Below, piece after piece: positions 27,476 to 36,160 of a DNA stretch of 64,000 bases (the stretch's first letter is position 1; each line of letters opens with the position of its first letter). The position numbers were made by a program, and so were the translations under genes. The notes beneath the pieces were generated by a model. The model had not been told where the DNA came from. It saw nothing but the letters and a program-made list of their open reading frames with translations, and ran no database searches. This DNA comes from CAWEYO01 sp963813315 (lineage in GTDB: Bacteria > Pseudomonadota > Alphaproteobacteria > Rhizobiales > Rhizobiaceae): assembly GCA_963813315.1 (NCBI GenBank), contig CAWEYO010000013.1, positions 275,168 to 339,167 of the forward strand. The letters run 5' to 3'.

Positions 27476-27790
27476 TCACACCTCCTCGTCATCCGGCTCA
27501 AGCAGCCTGGTCGCACGCCAGACCGTAAGGATCCTGTTGATCTCAACGATGACAAAGAACCGGGCGGAGTCGCGGTCATACCCCTCAGAAAGCAGCCGTT
27601 CATAGGCCGTATGTTCATGGCGGACATGAGCGATCGTGGCCAGCCAGACGGCGATCGAGGGCGGCAGCGACTTCAGATGCTTCGCGTTGGCGCCAGCGCG
27701 AATCTTTTCCGTGTCAGCATAAGGTGCAAGCGGCAGCAGCCCCGTCAGCGCCTTGGCGATAGCGCGCTGGCGGCCAGTGGTCCCGATCAT
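27476..27790 (-). CDS. DUF2293-like protein
   Basis: 104-residue, basic, helical protein resembling the DUF2293 family, of unknown function. Visible features are an N-terminal R-Q-R-A-I-A-K-A-L helix, an H-V-R-H-E-H-T-x-Y-E-x-L-L block and a C-terminal helix with E-I-N-R-I-L. Its ATG overlaps the trmO stop (ATGA at 27787-27790), so it is co-translated with trmO. A role linked to tRNA is only guilt by association. Confidence 0.7.
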   Translation of the reverse strand: MIGTTGRQRAIAKALTGLLPLAPYADTEKIRAGANAKHLKSLPPSIAVWLATIAHVRHEHTAYERLLSEGYDRDSARFFVIVEINRILTVWRATRLLEPDDEEV

Positions 27791-28332
27791 TCGCAGCTGC
27801 TTCCGCCGGTCGCGCCGGGAATTGAGTCGGTCGAGGCGAAATAGGGCTTGAGATCGATGATCGGCGTTCCATCGAGAACGTCGATCGCGTCGAGCGTGAT
27901 CCGGCCCGCCACCGCATCGAGCGCGACGATGCGTGCAATGTGCAGGCCGATAGGATTGGGCCGCGCCGGCGAGCGCAGCGCGAAAACACCCTTGGCGATC
28001 GAGGCATGACGCGGCTTCTGCAAAATGAGGTTCCGCGGCGCGCGGTCGAGCCAGCTGAGGATCGCGACATGGCTGAAGCCATCGAGACCCTCGAGCCCGA
28101 CCCTGTACGGCTGGTCGATTTCAAGTGTCCCCCCGCCGCCGCGCTTTCGGGCTGCGTCCATGTTCCTGGGACAGTCATCGCGCGTCAACCACGGAGAGCG
28201 AACGCGTCCGATGAAGACGATGCGGCCGTCCCCGGACATCGCCGCCGGGTCAAGGGGCAGCTCCCGCTCGCCCTCGCGCATGCCGAAATCACTCATCGCC
28301 AACACCATCGCCCCGTTTTCGGGCTTGTCCAT
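27787..28332 (-). CDS. trmO: tRNA (N6-threonylcarbamoyladenosine(37)-N6)-methyltransferase TrmO (TsaA/YaeB)
   Basis: Methylates t6A37 in a subset of tRNAs using SAM. 181 residues from M-D-K-P-E-N, with the single-sheet beta-barrel family marks F-I-G-R-V-R-S-P, H-V-A-I-L-S-W and R-S-P-A-R-P-N-P-I-G-L-H. There is another in-frame ATG 39 bases further in (M-S-D-F-G), and an extension to 28365; neither has a clearly better ribosome-binding site. Divergent from the ArsR-methyltransferase gene with about 65 bases between. Confidence 0.85.
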   Translation of the reverse strand: MDKPENGAMVLAMSDFGMREGERELPLDPAAMSGDGRIVFIGRVRSPWLTRDDCPRNMDAARKRGGGGTLEIDQPYRVGLEGLDGFSHVAILSWLDRAPRNLILQKPRHASIAKGVFALRSPARPNPIGLHIARIVALDAVAGRITLDAIDVLDGTPIIDLKPYFASTDSIPGATGGSSCE

Positions 28333-28363
28333 GACATGTCGCCTTGCACATTTTTCGAATCTC

Positions 28364-28384
28364 ACATAAAGATATGTTTATATC
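28364..28384 (+). promoter_or_regulatory. Palindromic operator before the ArsR-methyltransferase gene
   Basis: An AT-rich island holds ATAAA-N6-TTTAT and, overlapping it, GATAT-N4-ATATC (28371-28384), ending 14 bases before the start codon. ArsR-family proteins bind such imperfect AT-rich palindromes, and fused ArsR-methyltransferase regulators are linked to the SAM cycle in alphaproteobacteria. It is the likely auto-operator, and would also cover the trmO promoter. Confidence 0.6.
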
Positions 28385-28398
28385 TGTTGGAGCCTTGA

Positions 28399-29418
28399 AT
28401 GTCCTTTCACCCCCACGCGACACTGGACACGATGGTTGATACCTTGAAGGCGGCGGCCGAATCCAGCCGTCTGCGCATTCTCGCGCTCCTTGCGCGTGGC
28501 GACCTTACGGTTTCCGACCTTACCGAAATTCTCAATCAGTCACAGCCACGCGTTTCGCGTCATCTGAAGCTGCTGCTCGAGGCCGGACTGATCGGCCGCT
28601 ATCAGGAAGGCTCGTGGGCCTATTTCCGGCTCTCCGATTCAGATACCGAGCGCGAATTCGTGCATGGGCTGGTCTCGCGGGTTCATCTCAGCGATCCGCA
28701 GGTGGAACGCGATCTTGAACGGCTCGCCGCAGTGAAACGAAAAAGGCAGGAGCGGGCGAAAACTTATTTCAGCGAAAACGCGGCGAGTTGGGACCATATC
28801 CGCTCGCTGCATGCGCCGGACGTGGCGGTGGAGGCCGCGCTGAAGCGGCTGGTCGGGAAAAAGCCGTTCCAGGCCATGCTCGATCTCGGCACGGGCACCG
28901 GACGGCTGCTCGAGGTATTCGCCCCCCTTTACAGGCGCGGCATCGGAATTGACCTGTCGCGCGAGATGCTGGCGATCGCGCGCGCCAATCTCGACAGAGC
29001 CGGGATCGCCAATGCGCAGGTGCGGCAAGGCGATGTCTATGCGCCGCCGGTCGAGCGCGACGCCTTTGATCTCGTCACCATTCATCAGGTGCTGCACTAT
29101 CTCGACGATCCGCAACTGGCGATCCGGGAGGCAGCGAGGCTGCTCAGGCCGTCCGGGCGGCTGGTGATCGTCGATTTCGCGCCCCACACGCTGGAGTTCC
29201 TGCGCGAGGCGCACGCACATGTCCGGCTGGGCTTCTCCGACCGTCAGATCGCCGAGTGGTTCGCGGAGGCCGGGCTCGATCTGGAAAACATGGAGAATTT
29301 CGAGCCGCGCGGCGGTGCGGACGCCAAGCTGACCGTCAAGCTCTGGCTTGGCCGCGACCGCCGCATGTTGATCGCAGATCCCGCAAGTGTCACTGAGACA
29401 GAGAAGGAAACAGCTTGA
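28399..29418 (+). CDS. ArsR-family regulator fused to a SAM-dependent methyltransferase domain
   Basis: 339 residues. An N-terminal winged-helix ArsR domain (about 10-90; recognition helix Q-S-Q-P-R-V-S-R-H-L-K) is fused to a class I methyltransferase domain (about 110-320; SAM loop L-D-L-G-T-G-T-G-R-L). Such fusions are thought to sense SAM or SAH and control methionine-cycle genes, which fits its position in front of metF. GGAG lies at good spacing before the ATG. Its TGA overlaps the metF start (TGATG). Confidence 0.88.
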   Translation: MSFHPHATLDTMVDTLKAAAESSRLRILALLARGDLTVSDLTEILNQSQPRVSRHLKLLLEAGLIGRYQEGSWAYFRLSDSDTEREFVHGLVSRVHLSDPQVERDLERLAAVKRKRQERAKTYFSENAASWDHIRSLHAPDVAVEAALKRLVGKKPFQAMLDLGTGTGRLLEVFAPLYRRGIGIDLSREMLAIARANLDRAGIANAQVRQGDVYAPPVERDAFDLVTIHQVLHYLDDPQLAIREAARLLRPSGRLVIVDFAPHTLEFLREAHAHVRLGFSDRQIAEWFAEAGLDLENMENFEPRGGADAKLTVKLWLGRDRRMLIADPASVTETEKETA

Positions 29419-30344
29419 TGTCCCAGTTCCGCTTTTCGCGCCGTCCGGATATCGGCGAGAGGGTCCACGTTTCATTCGAGTTCTTTCCGCCGAAGACGGA
29501 CGAAATGGAGGCGCGGCTCTGGGAGACGGTGACCCGCCTTGAGCCGCTGCGCCCGAAATTCGTCTCGGTTACCTATGGAGCAGGCGGTTCTACGCGTGAA
29601 CGCACGGCGCGCACGGTCCGCCGAATTCTGAAAGAAACGGGGCTGAAGCCGGCGGCGCATCTGACCTGCGTCGACGCAACGCGCGATGCCGTCGATGCTG
29701 TGATTGAAGAATTTGCCGGGATGGGCGTCAAGTGCTTCGTGGCGCTGCGTGGCGATCCGGCAGAAGGCGTTGGCGCGCGCTATTGTCCACATCCGGGTGG
29801 GTACGCAAACGGCGCCGACCTGGTAAACGCACTGAAGAGGGCGGGCGATTTCGACATTTCGGTTGCCGCTTACCCCGAGAAGCATCCGGAAAGCCCGGAT
29901 TTCGCGACGGACATCGACATGCTGAAGCGGAAGGTGGACAACGGCGCCACGCGGGCCATCACCCAATTCTTTTTCGACAACGACCTTTACGAGCAATATG
30001 TCGAGCGGGCGCGTCGAGCGGGCATCTACATCCCAATCGTGCCCGGCATCCTGCCGGTGCACAATTTCGCACAGGTCGCCAACTTCTCGTCGCGTTGCGG
30101 CGCCCATGTGCCTTCATGGCTGGCCGAGCGCTTCGAAGGCCTGGAAAATGACCCGCAGACACATGCGCTGGTCGCCGCAGCGGTTGCCGCCGAACAGGTG
30201 CACGATCTCGTCGAGCGCGGTGTTGGCGATTTCCATTTCTATACGATGAACCGTGCCGATCTCGTCTTCGCCGTTTGCCACATGATCGGCATTCGTGGCG
30301 AGGGATCAGAGGTGGCGGCGGGTGCGGCACCGGCCGCGGCTTAG
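29418..30344 (+). CDS. metF: 5,10-methylenetetrahydrofolate reductase MetF
   Basis: FAD-dependent enzyme reducing methylene-THF to 5-methyl-THF for methionine synthesis. 308 residues, usual for bacterial MetF. The TIM-barrel begins V-S-F-E-F-F-P-P-K-T; further blocks are V-T-Y-G-A-G-G-S-T-R, C-V-A-L-R-G-D-P-like (C-F-V-A-L-R-G-D-P), Q-F-F-F-D-N and G-I-L-P-V. ATG 29418 is preferred to TTG 29415 because AAGGAAA is then about seven bases away. Co-transcribed with the upstream regulator. Confidence 0.96.
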   Translation: MSQFRFSRRPDIGERVHVSFEFFPPKTDEMEARLWETVTRLEPLRPKFVSVTYGAGGSTRERTARTVRRILKETGLKPAAHLTCVDATRDAVDAVIEEFAGMGVKCFVALRGDPAEGVGARYCPHPGGYANGADLVNALKRAGDFDISVAAYPEKHPESPDFATDIDMLKRKVDNGATRAITQFFFDNDLYEQYVERARRAGIYIPIVPGILPVHNFAQVANFSSRCGAHVPSWLAERFEGLENDPQTHALVAAAVAAEQVHDLVERGVGDFHFYTMNRADLVFAVCHMIGIRGEGSEVAAGAAPAAA

Positions 30345-30365
30345 ACGTCTATTCGACCGTACAAA

Positions 30366-30388
30366 AGGCCGGGTTTCGGACCCGGCCT
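30366..30388 (+). terminator. Intrinsic terminator after metF
   Basis: Perfect 9-base stem AGGCCGGGT and ACCCGGCCT with a TTCGG loop, 22 bases after the metF stop. The tail TCGAATGTTT is only weakly T-rich. Confidence 0.7.
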
Positions 30389-30427
30389 CGAATGTTTCAC
30401 TCTTGAAGAAGGCTCCCAGTTACTGGC

Positions 30428-30514
30428 TCAAGGGAGTACGCCCACTATAAGGGCGCCAATGAATGCAAACGCAGCACAAATCATTAGAGCGTTGATCGGC
30501 CGTGTCAGTCCCAT
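30428..30514 (-). CDS. 28-residue predicted membrane peptide
   Basis: Very short gene: ATG 30512-30514 to TGA 30428-30430. The peptide begins M-G-L-T-R-P-I-N-A-L-M and continues as one uninterrupted hydrophobic helix (I-C-A-A-F-A-F-I-G-A-L-I-V-G-V-L), ending in Pro. A strong AGGAGGC site lies four bases upstream, the best in the neighbourhood. The Shine-Dalgarno GGAGG can pair with a CCTCC 14 bases upstream, giving a hairpin that could control translation. Function unknown. Confidence 0.6.
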   Translation of the reverse strand: MGLTRPINALMICAAFAFIGALIVGVLP

Positions 30515-30740
30515 GGCATAGCCTCCTCTGTCAACGGAGGCTGAATCTAGGGACATTTCCGCAACAGGCAAGAAGAAAATGTGCTGCAATGCGACAAGAT
30601 TGTGGAAATTTCGACTTATTTGCGGCGGTTACCCGTTGTTTTTGCTGACAGAATGCGGCTGTCGATTGCCCCGCAGGGAAAATCCGATGCTCAACAGCGC
30701 CAGCACCGATTCCATCAATACCATCAGTGTGTCCGCCGCT

Positions 30741-31655
30741 CTAACCGCGCAGGAGTCGACCGTCGATCGTTACCAGGCCGGCGCTGATCAATGCCATGCC
30801 AGCAAATTCGAATGGTTCCAGTCTCTCGCCCAGGAACAGCGCACCGAGCAGGATGGCGCTGACGGGCACAACCAGCGTGACGAGCGAAGCATTTATTGCG
30901 CCAGCCGAGGCGACCAGTTTGAAGAACAGGATATAAGCGAAGGCGGTCGACAACAGCGCGAGCGCCAGCACCGCGCCCCATACCGGCACACTGGCGGAGA
31001 AGAGTTCGGTGCCTCCATAGAGAAACAGCACCACCGGAAGCATCATGACCGTGGAGGCTGTCAGCTGGCCGGTCGCAATGAGCGCCGGAGGAAGTTTTCG
31101 GAAGCGCTTCGAATAAACGCCGGCGCAGCCATAGGAAACCGCGGCGCCTATGAGTGCGAATTTCGCCCAAGCGGGGCCACCGATGCCGGCAAGCAGGCCG
31201 GGGCCGATCATGATGGCGGTACCGGCAACGCCGAGCACGATGCCCGCCATCTTGTTCCAGGAAAGCTTCTCGTCGCGCGTGAAGGCATTGGCAAGAAGCA
31301 CCGTCCAAAACGGAGTGGTCGCATTGAGCACCGAAGCAAGGCCGGCGCCGAGTTCGGTCTGGCCGAGGAAGATCAGAGAAAACGGGATGATGTTGTTTAG
31401 ACACGCAAGCAATGCAAAGCTTGCGGCGTGCGGCAGTGCGGGCCGGAGCGAGGAGCCGCGCACCGCAAGATAAACGTGCAGGGCAAGTGCCGCGATCGCC
31501 ACCCGAAACAGAACTAAGGCGAGCGGTGGGATTTCGGCGACCGCGACGCGTGCGAAAAAGAACGAGCCTCCCCAGATTGCACCAAGCCCCAGGAGCAAGC
31601 CCCAATCCCTCGGGCTCATCGCCGTATGAACCGGTTTCAGAATGTCGGTGGTCAT
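30741..31655 (-). CDS. EamA/DMT family transporter
   Basis: 304-residue inner-membrane transporter with about ten hydrophobic segments in two EamA repeats. It has the family-typical G-A-I-W-G-G-S-F-F-F at helix 1 and L-F-L-G-E-R-L-E-P in the last quarter. Substrate unknown. The 226 bases between it and the small membrane peptide contain a fragment of the CCGATGCTC repeat near 30687. Divergent from the decarboxylase-like gene. Confidence 0.87.
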   Translation of the reverse strand: MTTDILKPVHTAMSPRDWGLLLGLGAIWGGSFFFARVAVAEIPPLALVLFRVAIAALALHVYLAVRGSSLRPALPHAASFALLACLNNIIPFSLIFLGQTELGAGLASVLNATTPFWTVLLANAFTRDEKLSWNKMAGIVLGVAGTAIMIGPGLLAGIGGPAWAKFALIGAAVSYGCAGVYSKRFRKLPPALIATGQLTASTVMMLPVVLFLYGGTELFSASVPVWGAVLALALLSTAFAYILFFKLVASAGAINASLVTLVVPVSAILLGALFLGERLEPFEFAGMALISAGLVTIDGRLLRG

Positions 31656-31840
31656 CGCATCGGTACCCTTGTCAAAGGAGCGAACACATAGGTCATGCAG
31701 GCTGCCCCTGCCACCCGTTTCTTACCGGCGTTGCTGCAAAGTCTGCTTGACCGCAATTTGCCCGGATTGCGTCTTGGCCCGTTGAATGCAAGATCGGTCG
31801 CCGATTCGGTTCACCCGGAGAACCGCGCCAGGAGGGCCCC

Positions 31841-33061
31841 ATGCAACGATTCGATACCGCGCACGAGGCGGCCCTCGCGCTTCGGCCCGACGAACCCATC
31901 TACTGCTTCCGGCCGGAGGTCTTGAAAGAGGATTGCCGGCAGTTCATGGGCATGTTTCCCGGTAAGACAGCCTATGCGGTGAAGACCAATGGCGAGAAGC
32001 TGGTCCTCAAGACGCTTTCGGAAGCAGGCGTGACGGCCTTCGACGTCGCGTCGCCGGCCGAGTTCGAGGCGGTGCGATCGGTCGCGCCGGATGCGGAGAT
32101 GCTTTACATGCATCCCGTGAAAGCGCAGTCCGACATCCGGCTCGCGCTTGAGAAGTATGGTATTCGCGTCATCGCCATCGATCATGAAGACGAGGTGACG
32201 AAGCTGACCCGCGTGGTTCGCGCGCTTGACATCGATCCGGGCGCGATCACAGTGTTCGTGCGCATCCAGACCAAGGGATCGGCAGCCTACGAGTTGTCCA
32301 AGAAATTCGGCGCGGGGCCGGCCAATGCGGTGGAGCTTGCAGAGCGGCTGCACCGAACAGGATACAAGGTCGGCATCGCCTTCCATGTCGGCAGCCAGAT
32401 CGAGGACCCCGACACCTACGAGCGCGCACTGGCTTCCGCCGACTGGATCCGCAACCGGATGGACGTGCCATTGGCGGGGCTCGACGTTGGCGGCGGGTTT
32501 CCGGCCGAATACGGGCACGACCCGAACCGCAAGGCACCGGAGATGCCATCGATCGGACAGATCATGTCGCGGCTGCGCGCCGACATCAAGGAATACCAGT
32601 TCGACAACGTTCCGCTGGTTGCCGAGCCCGGCCGCGTGATCGTGGCGAAGGCGTTTTCGCTGATCGTGCGCGTTCTCCTGCGCAAGGGTCGGCGTCTTTA
32701 CATAAACGACGGCATCTGGGCGTCCCTGTCGGATAGCTGGACCGGCAAGATCACGCTGCCGGCGCGCTTCATCCCGGATCCCGCAATCAGGACGCGAAAC
32801 GGCGAAGCCAGGAACATCGTGCCATTCAAGGTTTGCGGCGCTACATGCGATTCAGTGGATATTCTCTCAAGGCCGTTCTGGCTGCCTGAGACGGTGGACA
32901 CCGGCGACTGGATCGAAATCGGCCATATCGGCGCGTATTCGCTGTCGCTCAGGACCCGCTTCAACGGCTTCTATCCGGACACGTTCGTCGAGGTGAAGAC
33001 GACCTTCGACGAGGGCAAGGCGCCGGAGGGATTTGCAAGCCTTGAGACGATGGCGGATTGA
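31841..33061 (+). CDS. Type III PLP-dependent decarboxylase (ornithine/diaminopimelate decarboxylase family)
   Basis: 406-residue alanine-racemase-fold enzyme. PLP Lys lies in A-Y-A-V-K-T-N (about residue 48); H-V-G-S-Q, D-V-G-G-G-F-P, A-E-P-G-R and the second-subunit active-site cysteine motif V-C-G-A-T-C-D-S-V-D follow in the usual order. The C-G-x-T-C-D-S form favours an ornithine- or related basic amino acid decarboxylase over LysA, which has E-S-G-D. A strong AGGAGGG site precedes the ATG. Converges on the pyrimidine-locus ABC binding protein; any functional link is unproven. Confidence 0.82.
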   Translation: MQRFDTAHEAALALRPDEPIYCFRPEVLKEDCRQFMGMFPGKTAYAVKTNGEKLVLKTLSEAGVTAFDVASPAEFEAVRSVAPDAEMLYMHPVKAQSDIRLALEKYGIRVIAIDHEDEVTKLTRVVRALDIDPGAITVFVRIQTKGSAAYELSKKFGAGPANAVELAERLHRTGYKVGIAFHVGSQIEDPDTYERALASADWIRNRMDVPLAGLDVGGGFPAEYGHDPNRKAPEMPSIGQIMSRLRADIKEYQFDNVPLVAEPGRVIVAKAFSLIVRVLLRKGRRLYINDGIWASLSDSWTGKITLPARFIPDPAIRTRNGEARNIVPFKVCGATCDSVDILSRPFWLPETVDTGDWIEIGHIGAYSLSLRTRFNGFYPDTFVEVKTTFDEGKAPEGFASLETMAD

Positions 33062-33091
33062 TATAAGGGTCAGTGAGTAGTGAGTAGTGAA

Positions 33092-33114
33092 GAGGGGCGG
33101 TTTTCCCGCCCCTC
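33092..33114. terminator. Hairpin between convergent genes
   Basis: GAGGGGCGG and CCGCCCCTC form a perfect 9-base stem with a TTTTC loop between the decarboxylase-like gene and the binding-protein gene. It may work in both directions, but neither side has a T-run. Just upstream is a GTGAGTA direct repeat. Confidence 0.55.
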
Positions 33115-33135
33115 CAGCCACGGCAAATGCCAGCT

Positions 33136-34125
33136 CTATTGCAGCGCCTTGTCGGTGATTGCCTTGGTGAACGCCCCTTGAGGTTCCTTGCTGATAACCG
33201 GGTCGGAGCCGCCGCCAAGCAGCGTCTTGACCGTGCGCTGATAGTCGGCCTCATCGAGCGAACCGTTCGATCCGGCTGTCAGTTTGGCGATTTCGCCCAT
33301 CATGCGTTTCTGGTGGGTTTCCGTCTGCGCGCCCGTGGAATCGTTTTCGAGGACGATCATGGCTGCTTCGTCCGGGTTCTCCTCGGCGTATTTCCAGCCT
33401 TTCATGGAAGCGCGAACGAAGCGCACCATCTTGTCCACAAAGGCCGGATCCTTGAGTTTGTCCTCCAGCACATAGAGGCCGTCCTCCAGAGTGGCGACGC
33501 CCTGATCCTCATATTTGAACGTCACAAGGTCTTCCGGCTTGATGCCGGCGTCGATCACTTGCCAATATTCATTGTAGGTCATGGTCGAGATGCAATCGGC
33601 CTGCTTCTGGATCAAGGGATCCACATTGAAGCCCTGCTTCAGCACGGTCACTCCGTCAGCCCCGCCCTGGGTTGGGATGCCCAGCGTGCTCATCCAGGAC
33701 AGGAACGGATACTCGTTGCCGAAGAACCAGACGCCCAGCGTCTTGCCCTTGAAGTCCTGCGGCTTGGTGATGCCGGTTTCCTTGCGGCAGGTAAGCATCA
33801 TGCCCGAGGACTTGAACGGCTGGGCGATATTGACAACGGGCACGCCTTTCTCCCGCGTCGCCAGCGCGGACGGCATCCAATCGATGATGACGTCGGCGCC
33901 GCCGCCCGCAAGCACCTGCGGCGGAGCGATGTCCGGCCCGCCCGGCTTGATTTCAACCTCGAGATTCTCCTCCCCGTAATAGCCTTTGTCCTTGGCAACG
34001 TAGTAGCCGGCGAATTGTGCCTGCGTGACCCATTTCAGTTGGAGCGTGACCTTGTCGGCTGCAAGCGCCTGGAATGCCGCCAGCGACATGGCGCCCGCCA
34101 GGACCGAGACCATCATTTTTTTCAT
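33136..34125 (-). CDS. ABC transporter substrate-binding protein, NMT1/THI5-like
   Basis: Periplasmic binding protein (329 residues) with a signal peptide ending A-L-A-A-D. The NMT1 fold is shown by V-T-L-Q-L-K-W-V-T-Q-A-Q-F-A-G-Y-Y-V-A and G-Y-Y-x-x-x-L-E-V. The family binds pyrimidine precursors, taurine or nitrate-like ligands; here the location at the end of a pyrimidine-catabolism operon suggests a pyrimidine base or its breakdown product. ATG 34125 gives a better spacing to AGAGGGAA than ATG 34131. Last gene of the leftward operon. Confidence 0.88.
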   Translation of the reverse strand: MKKMMVSVLAGAMSLAAFQALAADKVTLQLKWVTQAQFAGYYVAKDKGYYGEENLEVEIKPGGPDIAPPQVLAGGGADVIIDWMPSALATREKGVPVVNIAQPFKSSGMMLTCRKETGITKPQDFKGKTLGVWFFGNEYPFLSWMSTLGIPTQGGADGVTVLKQGFNVDPLIQKQADCISTMTYNEYWQVIDAGIKPEDLVTFKYEDQGVATLEDGLYVLEDKLKDPAFVDKMVRFVRASMKGWKYAEENPDEAAMIVLENDSTGAQTETHQKRMMGEIAKLTAGSNGSLDEADYQRTVKTLLGGGSDPVISKEPQGAFTKAITDKALQ

Positions 34126-34160
34126 CTTCATTTCCCTCTGAAGTTAACCCAAGACCGCGT

Positions 34161-35024
34161 CTACCCACCACGGACAGACGGATGCCAGAATGTAACTACC
34201 CTCTCGATCAGGGTGACCACGCCATAAAAGACTGAACCCGCGAGTGCTGCAACCGCGATTTCGGCCCAGACCATGTCAACGCTCATCCGACCCACTTCCG
34301 TCGAAATCCGGAAGCCCATGCCGACGATGGGTGTTCCGAAAAACTCGGCCACTATGGCGCCGATCAGGGCCAGCGTTGAATTGATCTTCAGCGCGTTGAA
34401 GATGAACGGAGCCGCGGCGGGCAGCCTGAGCTTGAACAAGGTCTGCCAATAGCCTGCCGCATAGGTGCGCATCAGGTCGCGCTCCATGGAACTTGCCGCC
34501 GCCAACCCTTGAACCGTATTCACCAGCATCGGAAAAAAAGTCATGATGATGACGACGGCCGCTTTGGATGGCCAGTCGAAGCCGAACCACATCACCATGA
34601 TGGGTGCGACGCCGATGATGGGCAGCGCGGAGACGAAATTGCCCAGCGGCAGCAGTCCCCGCTGCAGGAAGGGCGAACGGTCGATGGCGATCGCGGCAAG
34701 AAAGCCCGAGCCGCAGCCAAGCGCATAACCGATCAGCACGGCCTTCAGGAAGGTCTGACGGAAATCCGCGGCCAGCGTGGGCAGCGAGCCGATGATGCGT
34801 GTCCAGATAGCTGAAGGAGGCGGCAGCAGGACGAACGGAACGTTGAAACCGCGGACGACGCCTTCCCAAAGCACGAGGATGGTCACCCCGAAGAGGACAG
34901 GCACGGCAAGCCGGGACAGCCGCCGAAGAATTGGATTGGCGGGATTCTGTCGAACAAGCCACGCGTTGACTGCCCAGGCGGCCAGCCAGAATGCGAGCGC
35001 CCCGATGACGATCCCGGTCCTCAT
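34161..35024 (-). CDS. ABC transporter permease (BPD_transp_1, NMT1-type system)
   Basis: 287-residue inner-membrane permease with about seven hydrophobic segments. The cytoplasmic coupling loop is recognisable as L-M-R-T-Y-A-A-G-Y-W-Q-T-L-F-K-L-R-L-P (EAA-type). ATG 35022-35024 overlaps the stop of the other permease (ATGA). Longer frames upstream lie inside that permease and are rejected. Forms the importer together with the second permease, ATPase and binding protein. Confidence 0.87.
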   Translation of the reverse strand: MRTGIVIGALAFWLAAWAVNAWLVRQNPANPILRRLSRLAVPVLFGVTILVLWEGVVRGFNVPFVLLPPPSAIWTRIIGSLPTLAADFRQTFLKAVLIGYALGCGSGFLAAIAIDRSPFLQRGLLPLGNFVSALPIIGVAPIMVMWFGFDWPSKAAVVIIMTFFPMLVNTVQGLAAASSMERDLMRTYAAGYWQTLFKLRLPAAAPFIFNALKINSTLALIGAIVAEFFGTPIVGMGFRISTEVGRMSVDMVWAEIAVAALAGSVFYGVVTLIERVVTFWHPSVRGG

Positions 35025-35956
35025 GCCGCCGCTTCTCCCATGCGCCTCAGCACCATGCGATGCACTATTCCAACAATTGTGACCAGAACCGCTGCGATTG
35101 CGGCCGCTGCAAACAGCGCCGACCATATCTGCACCGTCTGGCCGTAATAGGAACCGGCCAGCAGGCGGGCGCCAAGCCCAGCCACCGCACCCGTAGGCAA
35201 TTCGCCGACGATCGCCCCGACAAGGCTGATCGCGACCGCGACCTTCATCGACGTGAAAAGATAGGGCATCGAACTCGGCCAGCGCAGTTTCCAGAATATC
35301 TGCAGCGGACTGGCGTTGTAGGTATGCATCAGGTCGAGCTGGATCGTCTCCGGGCTTCTCAGCCCCTTCACCATGCCGACGGCGACAGGGAAGAACGACA
35401 GATAGGTCGAGATCATTGCCTTGGGCAGGAGGCCGGTCATGCCGACTGCATTGAGCACCACGATGATCATTGGAGCGATCGCAAGGATCGGGATCGTCTG
35501 GCTGGCAACGATCCAGGGCATCACCGAACGATCCGCCGCGCGATTGTGTACGATGAACACGGCCAGCAGGATACCGAGCACAGTGCCCATGGCGAAGCCG
35601 AGCAGCGTGGAAGAGAGCGTCACCCAGCCATGGTAGACGAGGCTACGTTTGGAGGTTGGGCTGATTTCGAAGGTCGTCTTCCAGATTTCCGCGATGACTT
35701 GATGGGGCGAAGGCAGCACCGGGCGCTGCTGCCCAAGTGTGTCGCGCACAAGGTCCGAGAACGACCACTGCGTCCCGGCCTTCTGGTAGACATCCAGTTG
35801 CCAGGGGGTGTTGAGATAAATAGCGAAGGCATACCAAAGGGCGACTATGGCGGTGAGGACAATGAGGATAGGAACCGTGTTGCCGGACGCGAGGCGTGAA
35901 GCGTGCGACAGTCTTTGGGTTTGTCCGGAAGACGACATATGGTCGATCGCTGCCAT
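35021..35956 (-). CDS. ABC transporter permease (BPD_transp_1, NMT1-type system)
   Basis: 311-residue permease, paralogous to its downstream neighbour, with a first helix at about 28-48, a roughly 60-residue outside loop and the transport domain after residue 110. The EAA-type loop reads L-M-H-T-Y-N-A-S-P-L-Q-I-F-W-K-L-R-W-P. The two permeases presumably form a heterodimer. Its start lies only a few bases after a palindromic repeat that separates it from the ATPase gene. Confidence 0.87.
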   Translation of the reverse strand: MAAIDHMSSSGQTQRLSHASRLASGNTVPILIVLTAIVALWYAFAIYLNTPWQLDVYQKAGTQWSFSDLVRDTLGQQRPVLPSPHQVIAEIWKTTFEISPTSKRSLVYHGWVTLSSTLLGFAMGTVLGILLAVFIVHNRAADRSVMPWIVASQTIPILAIAPMIIVVLNAVGMTGLLPKAMISTYLSFFPVAVGMVKGLRSPETIQLDLMHTYNASPLQIFWKLRWPSSMPYLFTSMKVAVAISLVGAIVGELPTGAVAGLGARLLAGSYYGQTVQIWSALFAAAAIAAVLVTIVGIVHRMVLRRMGEAAA

Positions 35957-35959
35957 TAC

Positions 35960-36160
35960 ACCCCCTCACCCGGCCTTCGCTACGCTTCGGCCACCCTCTC
36001 CCCGGCGGGGAGAGGAGGCCGCTCCACCGCGGAGCGCTTGGCAAGTGTCGCCGGTGTCTGAAAGTTGCCCGGGAAGCGCCGGCCAGTGCGATTGTCGACC
36101 TCCTCTCCCCACCGGGGAGAGGGTGGCCGAAGCGTAGCGAAGGCCGGGTGAGGGGGTTGG
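35960..36160. repeat. Inverted-repeat element inside the transporter operon
   Basis: Two copies of a roughly 50-base palindromic element face each other: CCCTCACCCGGCCTTCGC at about 35962 and GCGAAGGCCGGGTGAGGG at about 36139, each with an inner CTCTCCCC/GGGGAGAG stem, enclosing about 70 bases. The arrangement resembles a MITE-like insertion. It encodes the last 65 or so residues of the DUF559 protein. Confidence 0.8.

Noticed and set aside
31745..31765. TTGACCGCAATTTGCC as a RutR site before the decarboxylase-like gene
   Set aside because: Only one half matches the consensus; the second half is absent.
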